From assembly GCF_019402665.1 (NCBI RefSeq), contig NZ_VSST01000021.1, positions 44,145-108,144 of the forward strand: 64,000 bases of DNA, written 5' to 3'. The position numbers were made by a program, and so were the translations under genes. Source of the stretch: Bradyrhizobium canariense (GTDB lineage Bacteria; Pseudomonadota; Alphaproteobacteria; Rhizobiales; Xanthobacteraceae). The notes beneath the pieces are model-generated. The model ran no database searches, was not told the DNA's origin, and saw only the letters and a program-made list of their open reading frames with translations. Positions within the stretch are counted from its first letter, which is position 1. Each line of letters starts with the position of its first letter. Below are positions 15,446 to 24,091 of the stretch, piece by piece.

Positions 15446-17781
15446 TTGCCGTTTTCCTTCGCGACGCTGCGGATGGCCTTCCAGACCCGGTCGCTTGTCG
15501 CTGGCATATCGAGTTGCCGCACGCCAACCGGCTCTAGGGCGTTCATCACAGCATTCATGATCGACGGCAGCGATCCCACGCAGCCGGCTTCGCCGGCTCC
15601 CTTTGCCCCGAGCGGGTTCAGTTTTGTCGGCACTGGATTGCTCTTGACCGTGATATGACTGAAGACGTCCGCCCGCGGCATCGCGTAGTCCATGAAGCTC
15701 GCGGTGACCAATTGACCGGTATCGTCGTAGACGACGCGTTCCATCAGGATCTGTCCGAGCCCCTGTGCGATGCCGCCAACGATCTGACCTTTGAGTGTCA
15801 GCGGATTGATGACTGTTCCGACGTCGTCGACGATCACATAGTTGACGACTGCGACATCCCCGGTCTCGGGATCAACCTCCACCTCGCACACGTGGCATCC
15901 GTTCGGATAGGTATCCTTGGACGGCGCATAGGTCGCAGATTCATACAATCCGCCGTCAAATCCCAGGGGCAGCCGCGCCGGCACGAAGGCAGCGGCAGCG
16001 ACCTGTTTCAGCGATACAGCCCGGTCGGTGCCGGCCACCAGGAAGCGACCGTGTGCGAACTCGATATCCGTTGCCGCAGACTCGAGCATATGGCCGGCGA
16101 TGCGCCTGCCCTTCTCGATGATCTTCTCCGCCGCCAGATAGATCGCGGAGCCGCCGACGACTGTCGAGCGAGAGCCGTTGGTGCCCATGCCGAACGCCAC
16201 CTGATCGGTATCGCCATCGGTAAAGTGCACATCACCCGGATCGAGGCCCAGACGTTCATGCAGAATCTGCTTGAAGGTTGTTTCGTGCCCTTGACCCTGA
16301 TTTTTTGTACCCATCAACAATTGGACACTTCCACTCGTGTCGAAGCGGATTTCGGCGAATTCAGATTGGGCGGGACTCGCGGCCTGTTCGATCGCATTGG
16401 CCACACTGATACCGCGCAGCATTCCCCGTGCGCGCGATTGCTCGCGTCTGGCCGGAAAGCCGGCGTAATCCGCCGCTGCAAGCGCCATATCCATGTTTGC
16501 TAAGAAATCACCGCAATCGTAGTAGCAGCCTAGCGCATTCTGATACGGCATCGCGTTTGCGGGAATCATATTCCGCCGCCGCAACTCCAGCGGATCGACG
16601 TTCAACTCCCGTGCAGTATCGTCGATCAGGCGCTCAATCAGGTAGATAGCCTCGGGCCGCCCGGCCCCGCGATATGGCGCGGTCGGGCTGGTATTGGAAA
16701 GGACACCCGTGACCAGCGCATATGCAGACGGAATGTCGTAGACGCCGACCGCCGTGCCGATCATCATCGAGGGCACCAGCAAATTGCGATCCGATCCGAC
16801 ATACGCACCAATGTTACCGATCAGATGCAGCCGCAATCCGACAAATTTGTTGTCGCCATCCAACCCGAGCTCGATCTCGCCAACGCTGTCGCGGCCATGC
16901 TCGTCGGCCAGCACCGCCTCCGAACGCTCGCAGGTCCATTTGACAGGCCGCTGCAGTTTGCGTGCCGCCCAAAGCACCAGGCGATGTTCGACGTACTGCC
17001 ATCCCTTGCTACCGAAAGCTCCGCCGATGTCGCCGCTGACCACCCGCATCTTGCTCTCGGGAATCCGAAAGACCGTGCTGCACAGCATGTTTCGCACCCG
17101 GTGAGGATACTGGCAGTCGGTGTAAAGCGTGTATCGCTCATCACCTTCGTCGTAGACGCCGAGTGCTCCGCGCGTTTCCATGTACTGCGCATGGACCCGA
17201 GTGATCACATAGCGCCGCTTGATGGTGCGTACGGCGCGCGCGAACGCCGCCTCTGTGGCGGACTTGTTACCCTTCTCGACAATGTTGGAAATATTGTCCG
17301 GGCACTCATCCCAAACCGGCGCCGCACCAGAGCTGGCAGCCGCCGCGGTATCCGTAACCGCCGACCGCGGCTCGTAATCGATGGCAATCAGTTCTGCGGC
17401 GTCTTTGGCTTCGGCAAGGCTATCGGCAACGACAAAAGCGACGGGATCTCCGACATAGCGAACCCGGTCCACGACAAGCGCCGGCCGCTGCGGAGCGAAC
17501 ATCGGCGAGCCGTCCGGACGCTTGCGCGGCAGTGTCGCCTTCGGCATTCCAAGGCCGTCGGCGGCGTAATCCTCTCCCGTATAGACGGCAAGAACACCCG
17601 GCGCGGCACGTGCGGCCGCCGTATCGATCGAAACTATTCGTGCGTGAGCGTGCGGCGACCGCAGCACCACGCCATACGACTGCCCCGGCAAATTGCGGTC
17701 ATCCTGGAATCGACCGCGGCCCCGGAGCAAACGGGAATCTTCGAACCGGGGGACAGATTGCCCAATGCCATATCGCTTCAT
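15442..17781 (-). CDS. Molybdenum hydroxylase large (molybdopterin-binding) subunit, CoxL type
   Basis: A 779-residue catalytic subunit of a xanthine dehydrogenase/CO dehydrogenase-family enzyme that hydroxylates its substrate with water as oxygen source. Seen: IGQSVPRFEDSRLLRGRGRF at residues 5-24; GGAFGSKGW near 255; APYRGAGRPEAIYLIE near 365; the cofactor-binding GTKNQGQGHETTFKQIL near 490; and the closing GAKGAGEAG with the catalytic glutamate near 725. The active-site loop is PYRGAGRPEA, not the VAYRCSFR of true form I CO dehydrogenase, so the substrate is unlikely to be CO; an aromatic or heterocyclic compound is more likely. It heads the operon running to 10210. Two AATCGATT-type palindromes lie just upstream. 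Confidence 0.95.
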   Translation of the reverse strand: MKRYGIGQSVPRFEDSRLLRGRGRFQDDRNLPGQSYGVVLRSPHAHARIVSIDTAAARAAPGVLAVYTGEDYAADGLGMPKATLPRKRPDGSPMFAPQRPALVVDRVRYVGDPVAFVVADSLAEAKDAAELIAIDYEPRSAVTDTAAAASSGAAPVWDECPDNISNIVEKGNKSATEAAFARAVRTIKRRYVITRVHAQYMETRGALGVYDEGDERYTLYTDCQYPHRVRNMLCSTVFRIPESKMRVVSGDIGGAFGSKGWQYVEHRLVLWAARKLQRPVKWTCERSEAVLADEHGRDSVGEIELGLDGDNKFVGLRLHLIGNIGAYVGSDRNLLVPSMMIGTAVGVYDIPSAYALVTGVLSNTSPTAPYRGAGRPEAIYLIERLIDDTARELNVDPLELRRRNMIPANAMPYQNALGCYYDCGDFLANMDMALAAADYAGFPARREQSRARGMLRGISVANAIEQAASPAQSEFAEIRFDTSGSVQLLMGTKNQGQGHETTFKQILHERLGLDPGDVHFTDGDTDQVAFGMGTNGSRSTVVGGSAIYLAAEKIIEKGRRIAGHMLESAATDIEFAHGRFLVAGTDRAVSLKQVAAAAFVPARLPLGFDGGLYESATYAPSKDTYPNGCHVCEVEVDPETGDVAVVNYVIVDDVGTVINPLTLKGQIVGGIAQGLGQILMERVVYDDTGQLVTASFMDYAMPRADVFSHITVKSNPVPTKLNPLGAKGAGEAGCVGSLPSIMNAVMNALEPVGVRQLDMPATSDRVWKAIRSVAKENGK

Positions 17782-17834
17782 CCGAGACGCTCCATTGAAG
17801 CGAGTAAATCATGGGCCATGGAAAATTGCAACAG

Positions 17835-17846
17835 AAAATCGATTTT
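17835..17846. promoter_or_regulatory. Candidate GntR operator upstream of the molybdenum-hydroxylase operon, site 1
   Basis: AAAATCGATTTT is a perfect 12-bp palindrome 54 bp upstream of the large-subunit start. The identical 12-mer occurs at 22953-22964, next to the divergent GntR gene. Confidence 0.55.
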
Positions 17847-17865
17847 TCTCCAGTTTGTCGAACAT

Positions 17866-17873
17866 AATCGATT
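17866..17873. promoter_or_regulatory. Candidate GntR operator upstream of the molybdenum-hydroxylase operon, site 2
   Basis: AATCGATT (within TAATCGATTTTA) repeats the core of site 1, with centres 29 bp apart. It ends against the stop codon of the preceding livF gene. Paired sites also occur near the GntR gene. Confidence 0.4.
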
Positions 17874-18608
17874 TTATATTCCGGCTGACGCCTTGCCCAG
17901 ATACGCAGCCGCCAGCCGCTCGTCGTTCAGAAAGGTCTGCCATTCTGTACCGGCAGCTTCGTGGACGATGCGACCGAGGGCCATGACATAGGCCCTATCC
18001 GTGATCTCCACCGCCACGCCGACGTTCTGCTCGATGAGGAGAATGCCCATGCCCTCCGACCGCAAGCCGCGCAGCACGTGGAGAATCTCCTTGACGATCT
18101 TGGGGGCCAAACCGGTGGAGGGCTCGTCAAGGATCAGTAGATCGGGCTGCAGCAGCAGGGCTCGCGCAATTGCGACCATTTGCTGCTGGCCGCCGCTGAG
18201 TAGCTCGATGCGAGTCCGTCTCCGCTCCGCAATCAGCGGAAACAGTTCGCAGATTCGTTGCCAGGTGAACTGCAGATTGGCGCTCCGGTAAGCTCGTCCG
18301 TGCTCCTCGGCCAAGCGCAGATTCTCTTGCACCGTCATTTCACCGAACAACCGGCGGTTTTCCAGCACCACAGCAATGCCGTGCCGCCCGCGCCGGTGCG
18401 CGGCATCCGAGGTCAGGTCCACGTCATCCTTTATAACCCGTCCTTGCGTCACCGGGCCGAGGCCACAAACCGCGTTCACCAGGGTTGTCTTCCCGGCTCC
18501 ATTGGCGCCGACGATAGCGACCGCCTCGCCTTTACCTACGTGCATGGACACGCCATGAAGAACGCGCAGCTGCCCGTACCCCGCCGTCAGTTCCTTGATT
18601 GCCAGCAC
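17874..18608 (-). CDS. livF: Branched-chain amino acid-type ABC transporter ATP-binding protein LivF
   Basis: About 244 residues. Walker A GANGAGKTT near residues 34-42, signature LSGGQQQMVAIARAL near 137-151, Walker B LLILDEPSTGLAP near 156-168, and LLIEQN near 188, which is typical of LivF (Glu/Gln in place of the usual switch histidine). I place the start at the GTG 18608, 2 bp after the livG stop; a TTG at 18614 overlapping the livG stop is also possible. It completes the transporter built from the genes at 18611-22429 and is the last gene before the molybdenum-hydroxylase operon. Confidence 0.92.
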   Translation of the reverse strand: MLAIKELTAGYGQLRVLHGVSMHVGKGEAVAIVGANGAGKTTLVNAVCGLGPVTQGRVIKDDVDLTSDAAHRRGRHGIAVVLENRRLFGEMTVQENLRLAEEHGRAYRSANLQFTWQRICELFPLIAERRRTRIELLSGGQQQMVAIARALLLQPDLLILDEPSTGLAPKIVKEILHVLRGLRSEGMGILLIEQNVGVAVEITDRAYVMALGRIVHEAAGTEWQTFLNDERLAAAYLGKASAGI

Positions 18609-18610
18609 CG

Positions 18611-19375
18611 TCAAGCTCCGAGATAAACTTCGCGCACTTGCGTGTTCTTCTGGATCTCGTCCATTCCTCCACTGGCGATGATCTCGCCGAAATAGAGAAC
18701 GTGCACGCAATCCGCCACAGTCATGAGCTCCATGTCGTGAGACACCAAGAGGATCGCGATGCCCTCTGCCCTGAGTTGCTCGATCCAGCGCCGAAGCGAC
18801 GCGATTTCATTCGTATTGAGACCGGATGACGGCTCATCCAGCATCAACAGCCGCGGACGTCCGATGACCGCGCGCGCGATCTCCAACACGCGTCGCTGCC
18901 CGGCAGGAAGTCGCAGCGCCAAGTCGTGCCGCAGCTTCTCCATTCCGAACTTCAGGCACGCTTCCTCAGCCAGTTCGAATATCCGGCGCATATCGGCGCG
19001 CGAGCGCGGCAAGCTGAAAATATCTTCGATGACGCCGCTCCGGGTCAGCTTGCAGGCACCCGCCATGATATTTTCCAACACCGTCATCTGCTCGAAGACT
19101 TTCGGCGTCTGGAAAGTGCGGACCAGGCCGGCGCTGCTGCGCGCCTGGATGGATTCGGCCTGCATGTTGTGGCCATCGTACGCCACCAGGCCGTGTTGGT
19201 GCCGGATATAGCCGCTGATGACGTTGAACAGCGTCGTCTTGCCTGAGCCGTTTGGACCAATCAATCCGACGATGGATCCGTGCGGCACCGAAAAGTTGAC
19301 ATTCTTCAAGACCGAAAAGCCGCCGAAGCTGTGCCCTACGCTGCGCAGGCTGAGAATTTCCGTGTGCCCGCTCAC
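18611..19375 (-). CDS. livG: Branched-chain amino acid-type ABC transporter ATP-binding protein LivG
   Basis: A 254-residue ABC ATPase. Walker A GPNGSGKTT near residues 39-47, signature-like LPAGQRRVLEIARAV near 155-169 (P-A-G in place of S-G-G), Walker B LLMLDEPSSGLN near 175-186, switch histidine in VSHDME near 209, and the LivG-specific C-terminal VREVYLGA. The altered signature is common in LivG proteins (usually YGQQR or AGQQR). It starts with GTG in a 4-bp overlap with the livM stop. It pairs with LivF to power the LivH/LivM channel. Confidence 0.92.
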   Translation of the reverse strand: MSGHTEILSLRSVGHSFGGFSVLKNVNFSVPHGSIVGLIGPNGSGKTTLFNVISGYIRHQHGLVAYDGHNMQAESIQARSSAGLVRTFQTPKVFEQMTVLENIMAGACKLTRSGVIEDIFSLPRSRADMRRIFELAEEACLKFGMEKLRHDLALRLPAGQRRVLEIARAVIGRPRLLMLDEPSSGLNTNEIASLRRWIEQLRAEGIAILLVSHDMELMTVADCVHVLYFGEIIASGGMDEIQKNTQVREVYLGA

Positions 19376-20319
19376 GGTCTGGCCCCCTCGGCGCTGCGAC
19401 GCCAGACTTCAGCGAGCGCTCCCGTCAAGCCGGCCGGCATCAGAACGACCACACCGATCAGGGCGACACCGAAAAGAATCTGATGGAGACCACCGAATTG
19501 ACTGAGCAATTCGGGCACGACGGCAATAAAGAGCGCGCCGACGACCACGCCAATCAGCGACGTGGCGCCGCCCAGCACCGGGATCAGCAGAAAATTGATG
19601 GACTTCTCTATGCCGAAGCTTTGCACGTTGGCGAATCCGCCATAATGCGCAAACAGACTGCCGGCAACGCTGCCCAGGAGGGCGCTGAGGATGAAGATGC
19701 GTGTGCGTAGCGCGCGCGGGTTTACGGCCAGGCTGATTGCCGCATCCTGAGAATCTCGCATCGCGCGAAGCGCGAGCCCGGTGCGGCTCCGAATGAGATT
19801 GTGCGCGAGCAGCAGGCAGATGGCGACGACGCCGAGCACCAGATAATAGAAGCGCAACGGCGTATCCAGGACGAAGCTGAAGATTTGCAACTTCGGAATG
19901 CCGCCGATCCCCAGCGTTCCGCCGGTGAGCCAGTCCCATTCGAAGAACAAAGCATTCGCGACAATTCCCATGGCGAGGGTTGCCAGGGCCAGAAAATATC
20001 CGGTGAGGCGAAGTATCGGCCAGCCTATCGTCAATGCCAGCGCGGCGGAGATCAGCATCCCGACAACAAATCCGACCATCGCCGGGGCCTGAACATAGAC
20101 AGTGAGATAGGCGGTCGCGTAGGCGCCGATGGCGTAGAACACGATTTGACCGAGATTGGCGATACCGCATTGTCCCAGCAACAATCCTACCCCCAGACCG
20201 GCGACGGTGTAGATCCCGGCAAAGACGAGCAGGTCGACGAAGTGGCGCGGCAGAAATGGAGGCAATGCGACACAGACGGCGATGGACAGGAGAATCACCA
20301 GGGAGCGAGAAGCTTTCAT
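19372..20319 (-). CDS. livM: Branched-chain amino acid-type ABC transporter permease LivM
   Basis: A 315-residue inner-membrane permease with about eight to ten hydrophobic segments. Characteristic stretches are GLLLGQCGIANLGQIVFYAIGAYATAYL near residues 45-72 and the coupling loop RTGLALRAMRDSQDAAISLAVNPRALRTRIFILSALLGSVAGSLFAH near 182-228. It starts 4 bp after livH ends and overlaps livG by 4 bp. Together with LivH it forms the membrane channel. Length and topology are normal. Confidence 0.93.
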   Translation of the reverse strand: MKASRSLVILLSIAVCVALPPFLPRHFVDLLVFAGIYTVAGLGVGLLLGQCGIANLGQIVFYAIGAYATAYLTVYVQAPAMVGFVVGMLISAALALTIGWPILRLTGYFLALATLAMGIVANALFFEWDWLTGGTLGIGGIPKLQIFSFVLDTPLRFYYLVLGVVAICLLLAHNLIRSRTGLALRAMRDSQDAAISLAVNPRALRTRIFILSALLGSVAGSLFAHYGGFANVQSFGIEKSINFLLIPVLGGATSLIGVVVGALFIAVVPELLSQFGGLHQILFGVALIGVVVLMPAGLTGALAEVWRRSAEGARP

Positions 20320-20323
20320 CGGT

Positions 20324-21211
20324 TCACCCCCCGGTCCGACCGGCGCGACCCAACAGGCCCTGCGGCATGGCGATCATGATCAGGATCAGCAAACTGAATG
20401 TGATCACATCCTTGTAGCTCGACGACACCCCGACGATCGCCATTGCCTCGATTATTCCGAGAACCAGTCCACCGATGGCCGCGCCGAGCGGATTTGTAAG
20501 GCCTCCGAGGATGGCGGCGGCGAAGCCCTTCAATGTCAGCTGCAGGCCGATCATGTAGTCCACCGGAATGATCGGTGTGATCAGAATGCCGGCCGCCGCA
20601 CCGAGAGCGCCACCAAGCATGAAGGTGAACGTACGCATCAGCGTCACGTCGATACCGATACTGGCCGCTCCAACAGGGTCGATGGACGCGGCCATCATCT
20701 TCAAACCGACCGAGGTGGTACGGTAGAATTGCCGCAGGCCAATGGTCAGCAGGATACTGATCGCGATGAGCCAGATCACATGCTCGCGCACCACCGCATC
20801 CAGGATGATGTAGAGGTTGTCGCTGCCGAAGCCCGGCAGCAGGTGGCTCTCGCGTCCAAAGAAATAGAGAACCGCGGCGGAAATTGACAATCCGATCCCT
20901 ATCGTGAGCAGCAGGTAGCTATCCTCCGGCGCCGCATTGCGAATCATGTAGCGAATGAACGCGACTTCGATGAATGCTCCGAGTATCGCCCCGCTCAAGC
21001 CGCCGCACAGAATGGCCAGCCAATACGGCCATCCATGGCCCGTCAGAAGCAGGACGACGACGATCGCGCCGACGACGCTGAACTCACCCTGCATGGCGTT
21101 CGGCACCCGGCTTCCCTTGAAGATCGCGGCCAGGCCAATGCCGATGAGGGCATAGGTAAGACCGTTCGTGATGCCGGCCAGCAGAGACTGCGCAAGTAGA
21201 CCAACATTCAT
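20324..21211 (-). CDS. livH: Branched-chain amino acid-type ABC transporter permease LivH
   Basis: About 295 residues, a LivH-type permease with an opening helix SLLAGITNGLTYALIGIGLAAIF, the MQGEFSVVGA stretch near residue 40, and the C-terminal GLTNPLGAAIGGLVLGIIEA. I place the start at 21211 (MNVGLLAQ), preceded by GGAG; the ORF extends upstream without a better start. It begins about 60 bp after the binding-protein gene ends. The coupling loop with SIDPVGAASIGIDVTLMRTFTFMLGGALGAAAG is intact. Confidence 0.92.
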   Translation of the reverse strand: MNVGLLAQSLLAGITNGLTYALIGIGLAAIFKGSRVPNAMQGEFSVVGAIVVVLLLTGHGWPYWLAILCGGLSGAILGAFIEVAFIRYMIRNAAPEDSYLLLTIGIGLSISAAVLYFFGRESHLLPGFGSDNLYIILDAVVREHVIWLIAISILLTIGLRQFYRTTSVGLKMMAASIDPVGAASIGIDVTLMRTFTFMLGGALGAAAGILITPIIPVDYMIGLQLTLKGFAAAILGGLTNPLGAAIGGLVLGIIEAMAIVGVSSSYKDVITFSLLILIMIAMPQGLLGRAGRTGG

Positions 21212-21271
21212 CACAGACTCCGGACGGCTCTTCACATTAACTACGAAGCGGTTCACGGACGCCGCCTAAGG

Positions 21272-22429
21272 CTATTTCTCCTTGGCTTGAAAGGGGAGGC
21301 GCGTGAACTGTCCGGCCACCAACTTCGAATAGACGATATTGGATAGTTTGATGCCGTTCAGATCGTCGGCGGAAAAATCGTAGTCCGTCATATCGCCCTT
21401 GAACGTACTGCGGATCGCTTCGCACACCTTCTCGTTGTTGGCACCGACATCGGCTTTTTTGAAAGCGGCGAGGATGACGTGAACAGCATCCCACCCCACC
21501 GCCTCCAGAATTTTCGGAAAGCGGCCGTATTCCTTGTGGAACAACTTCACGAACTCCGCTTGATGAGGCAAAGGATCCTCGCCGACGAGAAATTCGGGGA
21601 AGACGACGTTATCTGCCGCATCGCCCATGCTCTTGACGGTTTCATAGCTGGCCAGGCCATTCGCCGCGATGATCGTCTGCTTCATCTGCAGCTGCCGCAG
21701 GCTACGGATCGGGACGCCGGTGACCCCGACGACGACGATCGCATCGGGCTGAGCCGCGCGAATTTTCGCCGCCTGCGTCGTTGTATCCGTAGCCGAGATC
21801 TCGAATTTTTCTGTCGCTACGAACGCGATGCCATAAGCGTCCGACAGCTTCCGCAGTTCATTGTAGACCACGGTCCCGTAGCCGGAATCGTACAGTGCCC
21901 CGAGTTTCTTGGCTCCGATCGAACTCGCATATTCCAGGATCGCCTTCGCATTCAGCGCTTGCGAGGGAGCGACATGCAGGACGCATTTTCGATCCCGCTC
22001 GATCGCCGGTCCAAGCCCGGACAACGCGACTTGAGGCATCTTCAGCGGGTCTGTCAGCCCTCCAATCGCCACCGTACTCGCCGTCTGGCTCGACCCTATT
22101 AACGCCGAAACCTTCTCGCGGTGAATCAGACTATTCGCCTTGCTTATTGCTCCATCCGGATTGGACCCATCATCTTCGATGACGAGTTGGATAGGCGTGC
22201 CGTTAACGCCACCTTTTGAATTGATAATCTTCTCGGCGAGGAGCGCGCCGCTGCGCTCTGGAATGCCCAGCCCGGCGCCGGCGCCGGTCAACGCCAGGAT
22301 CACGCCGATCTTGAAAGGTTCGGCGCCGGACCGTTGCGCCGCAGCCGGGGTACTGAGGAAGGCGACGCCGGCAACAATGAGCGCAAAGGCGGCTGGAGCC
22401 CGGCCATGGTAGGTTTTCTTTGCTGTCAC
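21272..22429 (-). CDS. Branched-chain amino acid-type ABC transporter periplasmic binding protein
   Basis: A 385-residue type I periplasmic binding protein with a Sec signal peptide ending near STPAAAQ. The mature protein begins FKIGVILALTGAGAGLGIPE, and the family loops VIEDDGSNPDGAISKANSLI and ALIGSSQTASTVAI follow. The GTG start is supported by AAGGGGA 6 bases upstream. It lies between the cupin gene and livH on the same strand and supplies the LivHMGF transporter at 17874-21211. The ligand is probably the substrate of the molybdenum-hydroxylase operon, because both operons carry the same palindrome; this is inference. Confidence 0.92.
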   Translation of the reverse strand: MTAKKTYHGRAPAAFALIVAGVAFLSTPAAAQRSGAEPFKIGVILALTGAGAGLGIPERSGALLAEKIINSKGGVNGTPIQLVIEDDGSNPDGAISKANSLIHREKVSALIGSSQTASTVAIGGLTDPLKMPQVALSGLGPAIERDRKCVLHVAPSQALNAKAILEYASSIGAKKLGALYDSGYGTVVYNELRKLSDAYGIAFVATEKFEISATDTTTQAAKIRAAQPDAIVVVGVTGVPIRSLRQLQMKQTIIAANGLASYETVKSMGDAADNVVFPEFLVGEDPLPHQAEFVKLFHKEYGRFPKILEAVGWDAVHVILAAFKKADVGANNEKVCEAIRSTFKGDMTDYDFSADDLNGIKLSNIVYSKLVAGQFTRLPFQAKEK

Positions 22430-22462
22430 AGCGTTTCCCCTTGGCGTTAATGTTATCGTTGT

Positions 22463-22825
22463 TCAGGCTTCAAGAAGCCCATATGGATTGCCAGCAGCGG
22501 CTGGAAACAAATCGAGCCGCGGCGGGCTGAAGAATTCGACGATGCGGCATTTCTCGCGATACCAGGCCTCATGTGGCGTGCTCCCGGGTATCAGGAGCAC
22601 CGAGCCGGACCCGCAGCTCCGCGCGGGGTCGTCTCCCATTTGAATGTCCAATCTGCCTTCAAGCAGCCAGGTGATCTGTTCGTTTGGATGTGAATGCCGC
22701 GCGATGTGTGAGCCGGCATCGACTTCGAGCCAGAACACCATCGATTGCGCTCCCGACAACAGTTGCAACGTTCCTTCCGGAATCCGGTGAACCGGAATCC
22801 GATCCAGCCTGTGAAATGCGCGCAC
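22463..22825 (-). CDS. Small cupin-domain protein
   Basis: A 120-residue single cupin domain. The metal-binding motif is visible: SHIARHSHPNEQITWLLEGRLDIQMGD near residues 37-63 supplies two histidines and a glutamine, and GSTPHEAWYREKC near 82-95 supplies the second-motif histidine. It could be an isomerase, a dioxygenase fragment or a ligand-binding protein; sequence alone does not decide. It is the first gene of the transporter operon, 33 bp before the binding-protein gene, and faces the GntR regulator across a 362-bp intergenic region holding two candidate operators. Confidence 0.85.
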   Translation of the reverse strand: MRAFHRLDRIPVHRIPEGTLQLLSGAQSMVFWLEVDAGSHIARHSHPNEQITWLLEGRLDIQMGDDPARSCGSGSVLLIPGSTPHEAWYREKCRIVEFFSPPRLDLFPAAAGNPYGLLEA

Positions 22826-22952
22826 TGCATTTCCTTTCCCGCGCCGGCTAATAATGCCGACTAGTTGCCTGCAAATCCAAACACCGCTCGGTTGAGGATG
22901 CCCGCGTCTCTCAGGCTCAGAGAAAGCACACGGATTTCCTCAGGTCAACATG

Positions 22953-22964
22953 AAAATCGATTTT
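22953..22964. promoter_or_regulatory. Candidate GntR operator in the cupin/GntR intergenic region, site 1
   Basis: AAAATCGATTTT, a perfect 12-bp palindrome identical to the one at 17835-17846 upstream of the molybdenum-hydroxylase operon. It lies 128 bp upstream of the cupin gene and 224 bp upstream of the GntR gene. Confidence 0.55.
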
Positions 22965-22975
22965 ATTGCGCGTAC

Positions 22976-22981
22976 ATCGAT
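22976..22981. promoter_or_regulatory. Candidate GntR operator in the cupin/GntR intergenic region, site 2
   Basis: ATCGAT (within ACATCGATTTAG) repeats the core, with its centre 20 bp from that of site 1, or two helical turns. Weaker than site 1. The rest of the 362-bp intergenic region contains no gene I can support. Confidence 0.35.
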
Positions 22982-23187
22982 TTAGTATATTTTTTCCCGG
23001 GATGCTGGGAAGGTATGGATTTTTGGAGATTTCGTGCGGATTCTGGCCTATTCTCACTTTCGCGGGCGGAACGGCGACAAATCGGAGGTTTTGACGCCGG
23101 GCCATTCCATCTACTCTCCGACGGACGTTTGCAGATTCGAACGACGACAGAGGCAGCATGTGACTGACAAACAGGGGTATTGGCTAA

Positions 23188-23979
23188 GTGACGGCGCGCT
23201 CGAAAAAACAGCCGGCTGAACGGACCGGCGCAGAAAGTCTGGCGTCGACCGCCTACGAACGGCTCCGCTTCGACATCATCAGCGGAGTCTTTCCGCCCGA
23301 GACGAAACTGCTGATCCGGGAGCTCTGCACCCGCTATGCAATCGGGCTCAGTCCGATCCGCGAGGCATTGAACAGGGTTTCGCGCGACGGGCTGGTCGAA
23401 CACCACGACCAACGCGGCTTTTCCGTAACCGCCGTTACCGAGGCCGATCTTGAAGACATTACAAAGTCTCGCTGCTGGGCAAACGAATTCGCATTGCGCG
23501 AGTCGATCGCTAACGGCGATCAAGCCTGGGAAGAGGCGATCTTGATCGCCTATCACCGCATGGCGCGTTTATCTGGGCCAGCCGAACAATCGGACGCTCC
23601 GGTGGATGCGGCCTGGGAGCGCGCCCATCGCACATTCCACACGAGCTTGATCAGCGCCTGCAACTCAAAATGGCTCATCGGCTTCTGCGAACAGTTGTTC
23701 GACGCCGCCGATCGCTATCGTTTCCTTGCTCGCCTGCAATTTCGCGGACGAACTCAAAGACAAAACGAGCACCGGGATATCATGGACGCGGTGCTGCGCC
23801 GGGATGCAGATCAGGCCGTGCAGCTTTTGCTGGACCATTTCCGGGCAACGCTGAAATACAGCCGCCTGGAGATCGATCGCCTTAGGGGCCTGCCCAAACA
23901 AGGCCCGGTCGAGCCTGCGCATAGCCGCAAGAAACCGGCGCCGGACAACGCGCCCCGGGCCCGGCGCATGGCACGCTGA
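23188..23979 (+). CDS. GntR family (FadR/FCD subfamily) transcriptional regulator
   Basis: A 263-residue regulator. Winged helix-turn-helix at residues 15-80 (AYERLRFDIISGVFPPETKLLIRELCTRYA then LSPIREALNRVSRDGLVEHHDQRGFSV) and an FCD domain with YHRMARL near 117, HRTFHTSLISAC near 149 and LLDHFRATL near 217. A basic tail (SRKKPAPDNAPRARRMAR) extends beyond the domain. GTG start with no strong ribosome-binding site. It is divergent from the cupin-Liv transporter operon. The palindrome AAAATCGATTTT occurs both in its own upstream region and before the molybdenum-hydroxylase operon, so it probably represses both until a pathway acid is present. Confidence 0.92.
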   Translation: MTARSKKQPAERTGAESLASTAYERLRFDIISGVFPPETKLLIRELCTRYAIGLSPIREALNRVSRDGLVEHHDQRGFSVTAVTEADLEDITKSRCWANEFALRESIANGDQAWEEAILIAYHRMARLSGPAEQSDAPVDAAWERAHRTFHTSLISACNSKWLIGFCEQLFDAADRYRFLARLQFRGRTQRQNEHRDIMDAVLRRDADQAVQLLLDHFRATLKYSRLEIDRLRGLPKQGPVEPAHSRKKPAPDNAPRARRMAR

Positions 23980-24091
23980 ACAACACTTTTCCATCGCTCA
24001 TCGCACCAGACTGCTCTCATGTTGCCAGCGAGACGCCCGGCGGCCCGCCGCCAACTCTGCCCACCTATCGCATTGGCGGCGCCGACTCCAA

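Noticed and set aside
15442..17781. Large molybdenum subunit as a true aerobic CO dehydrogenase
   Set aside because: The diagnostic VAYRCSFR loop is absent; the position reads PYRGAGRPEA.
16825..17991. Plus-strand ORF of 388 codons
   Set aside because: It lies antisense to the large molybdenum subunit and livF, has no family motifs and no ribosome-binding site; long antisense frames are expected in GC-rich DNA.
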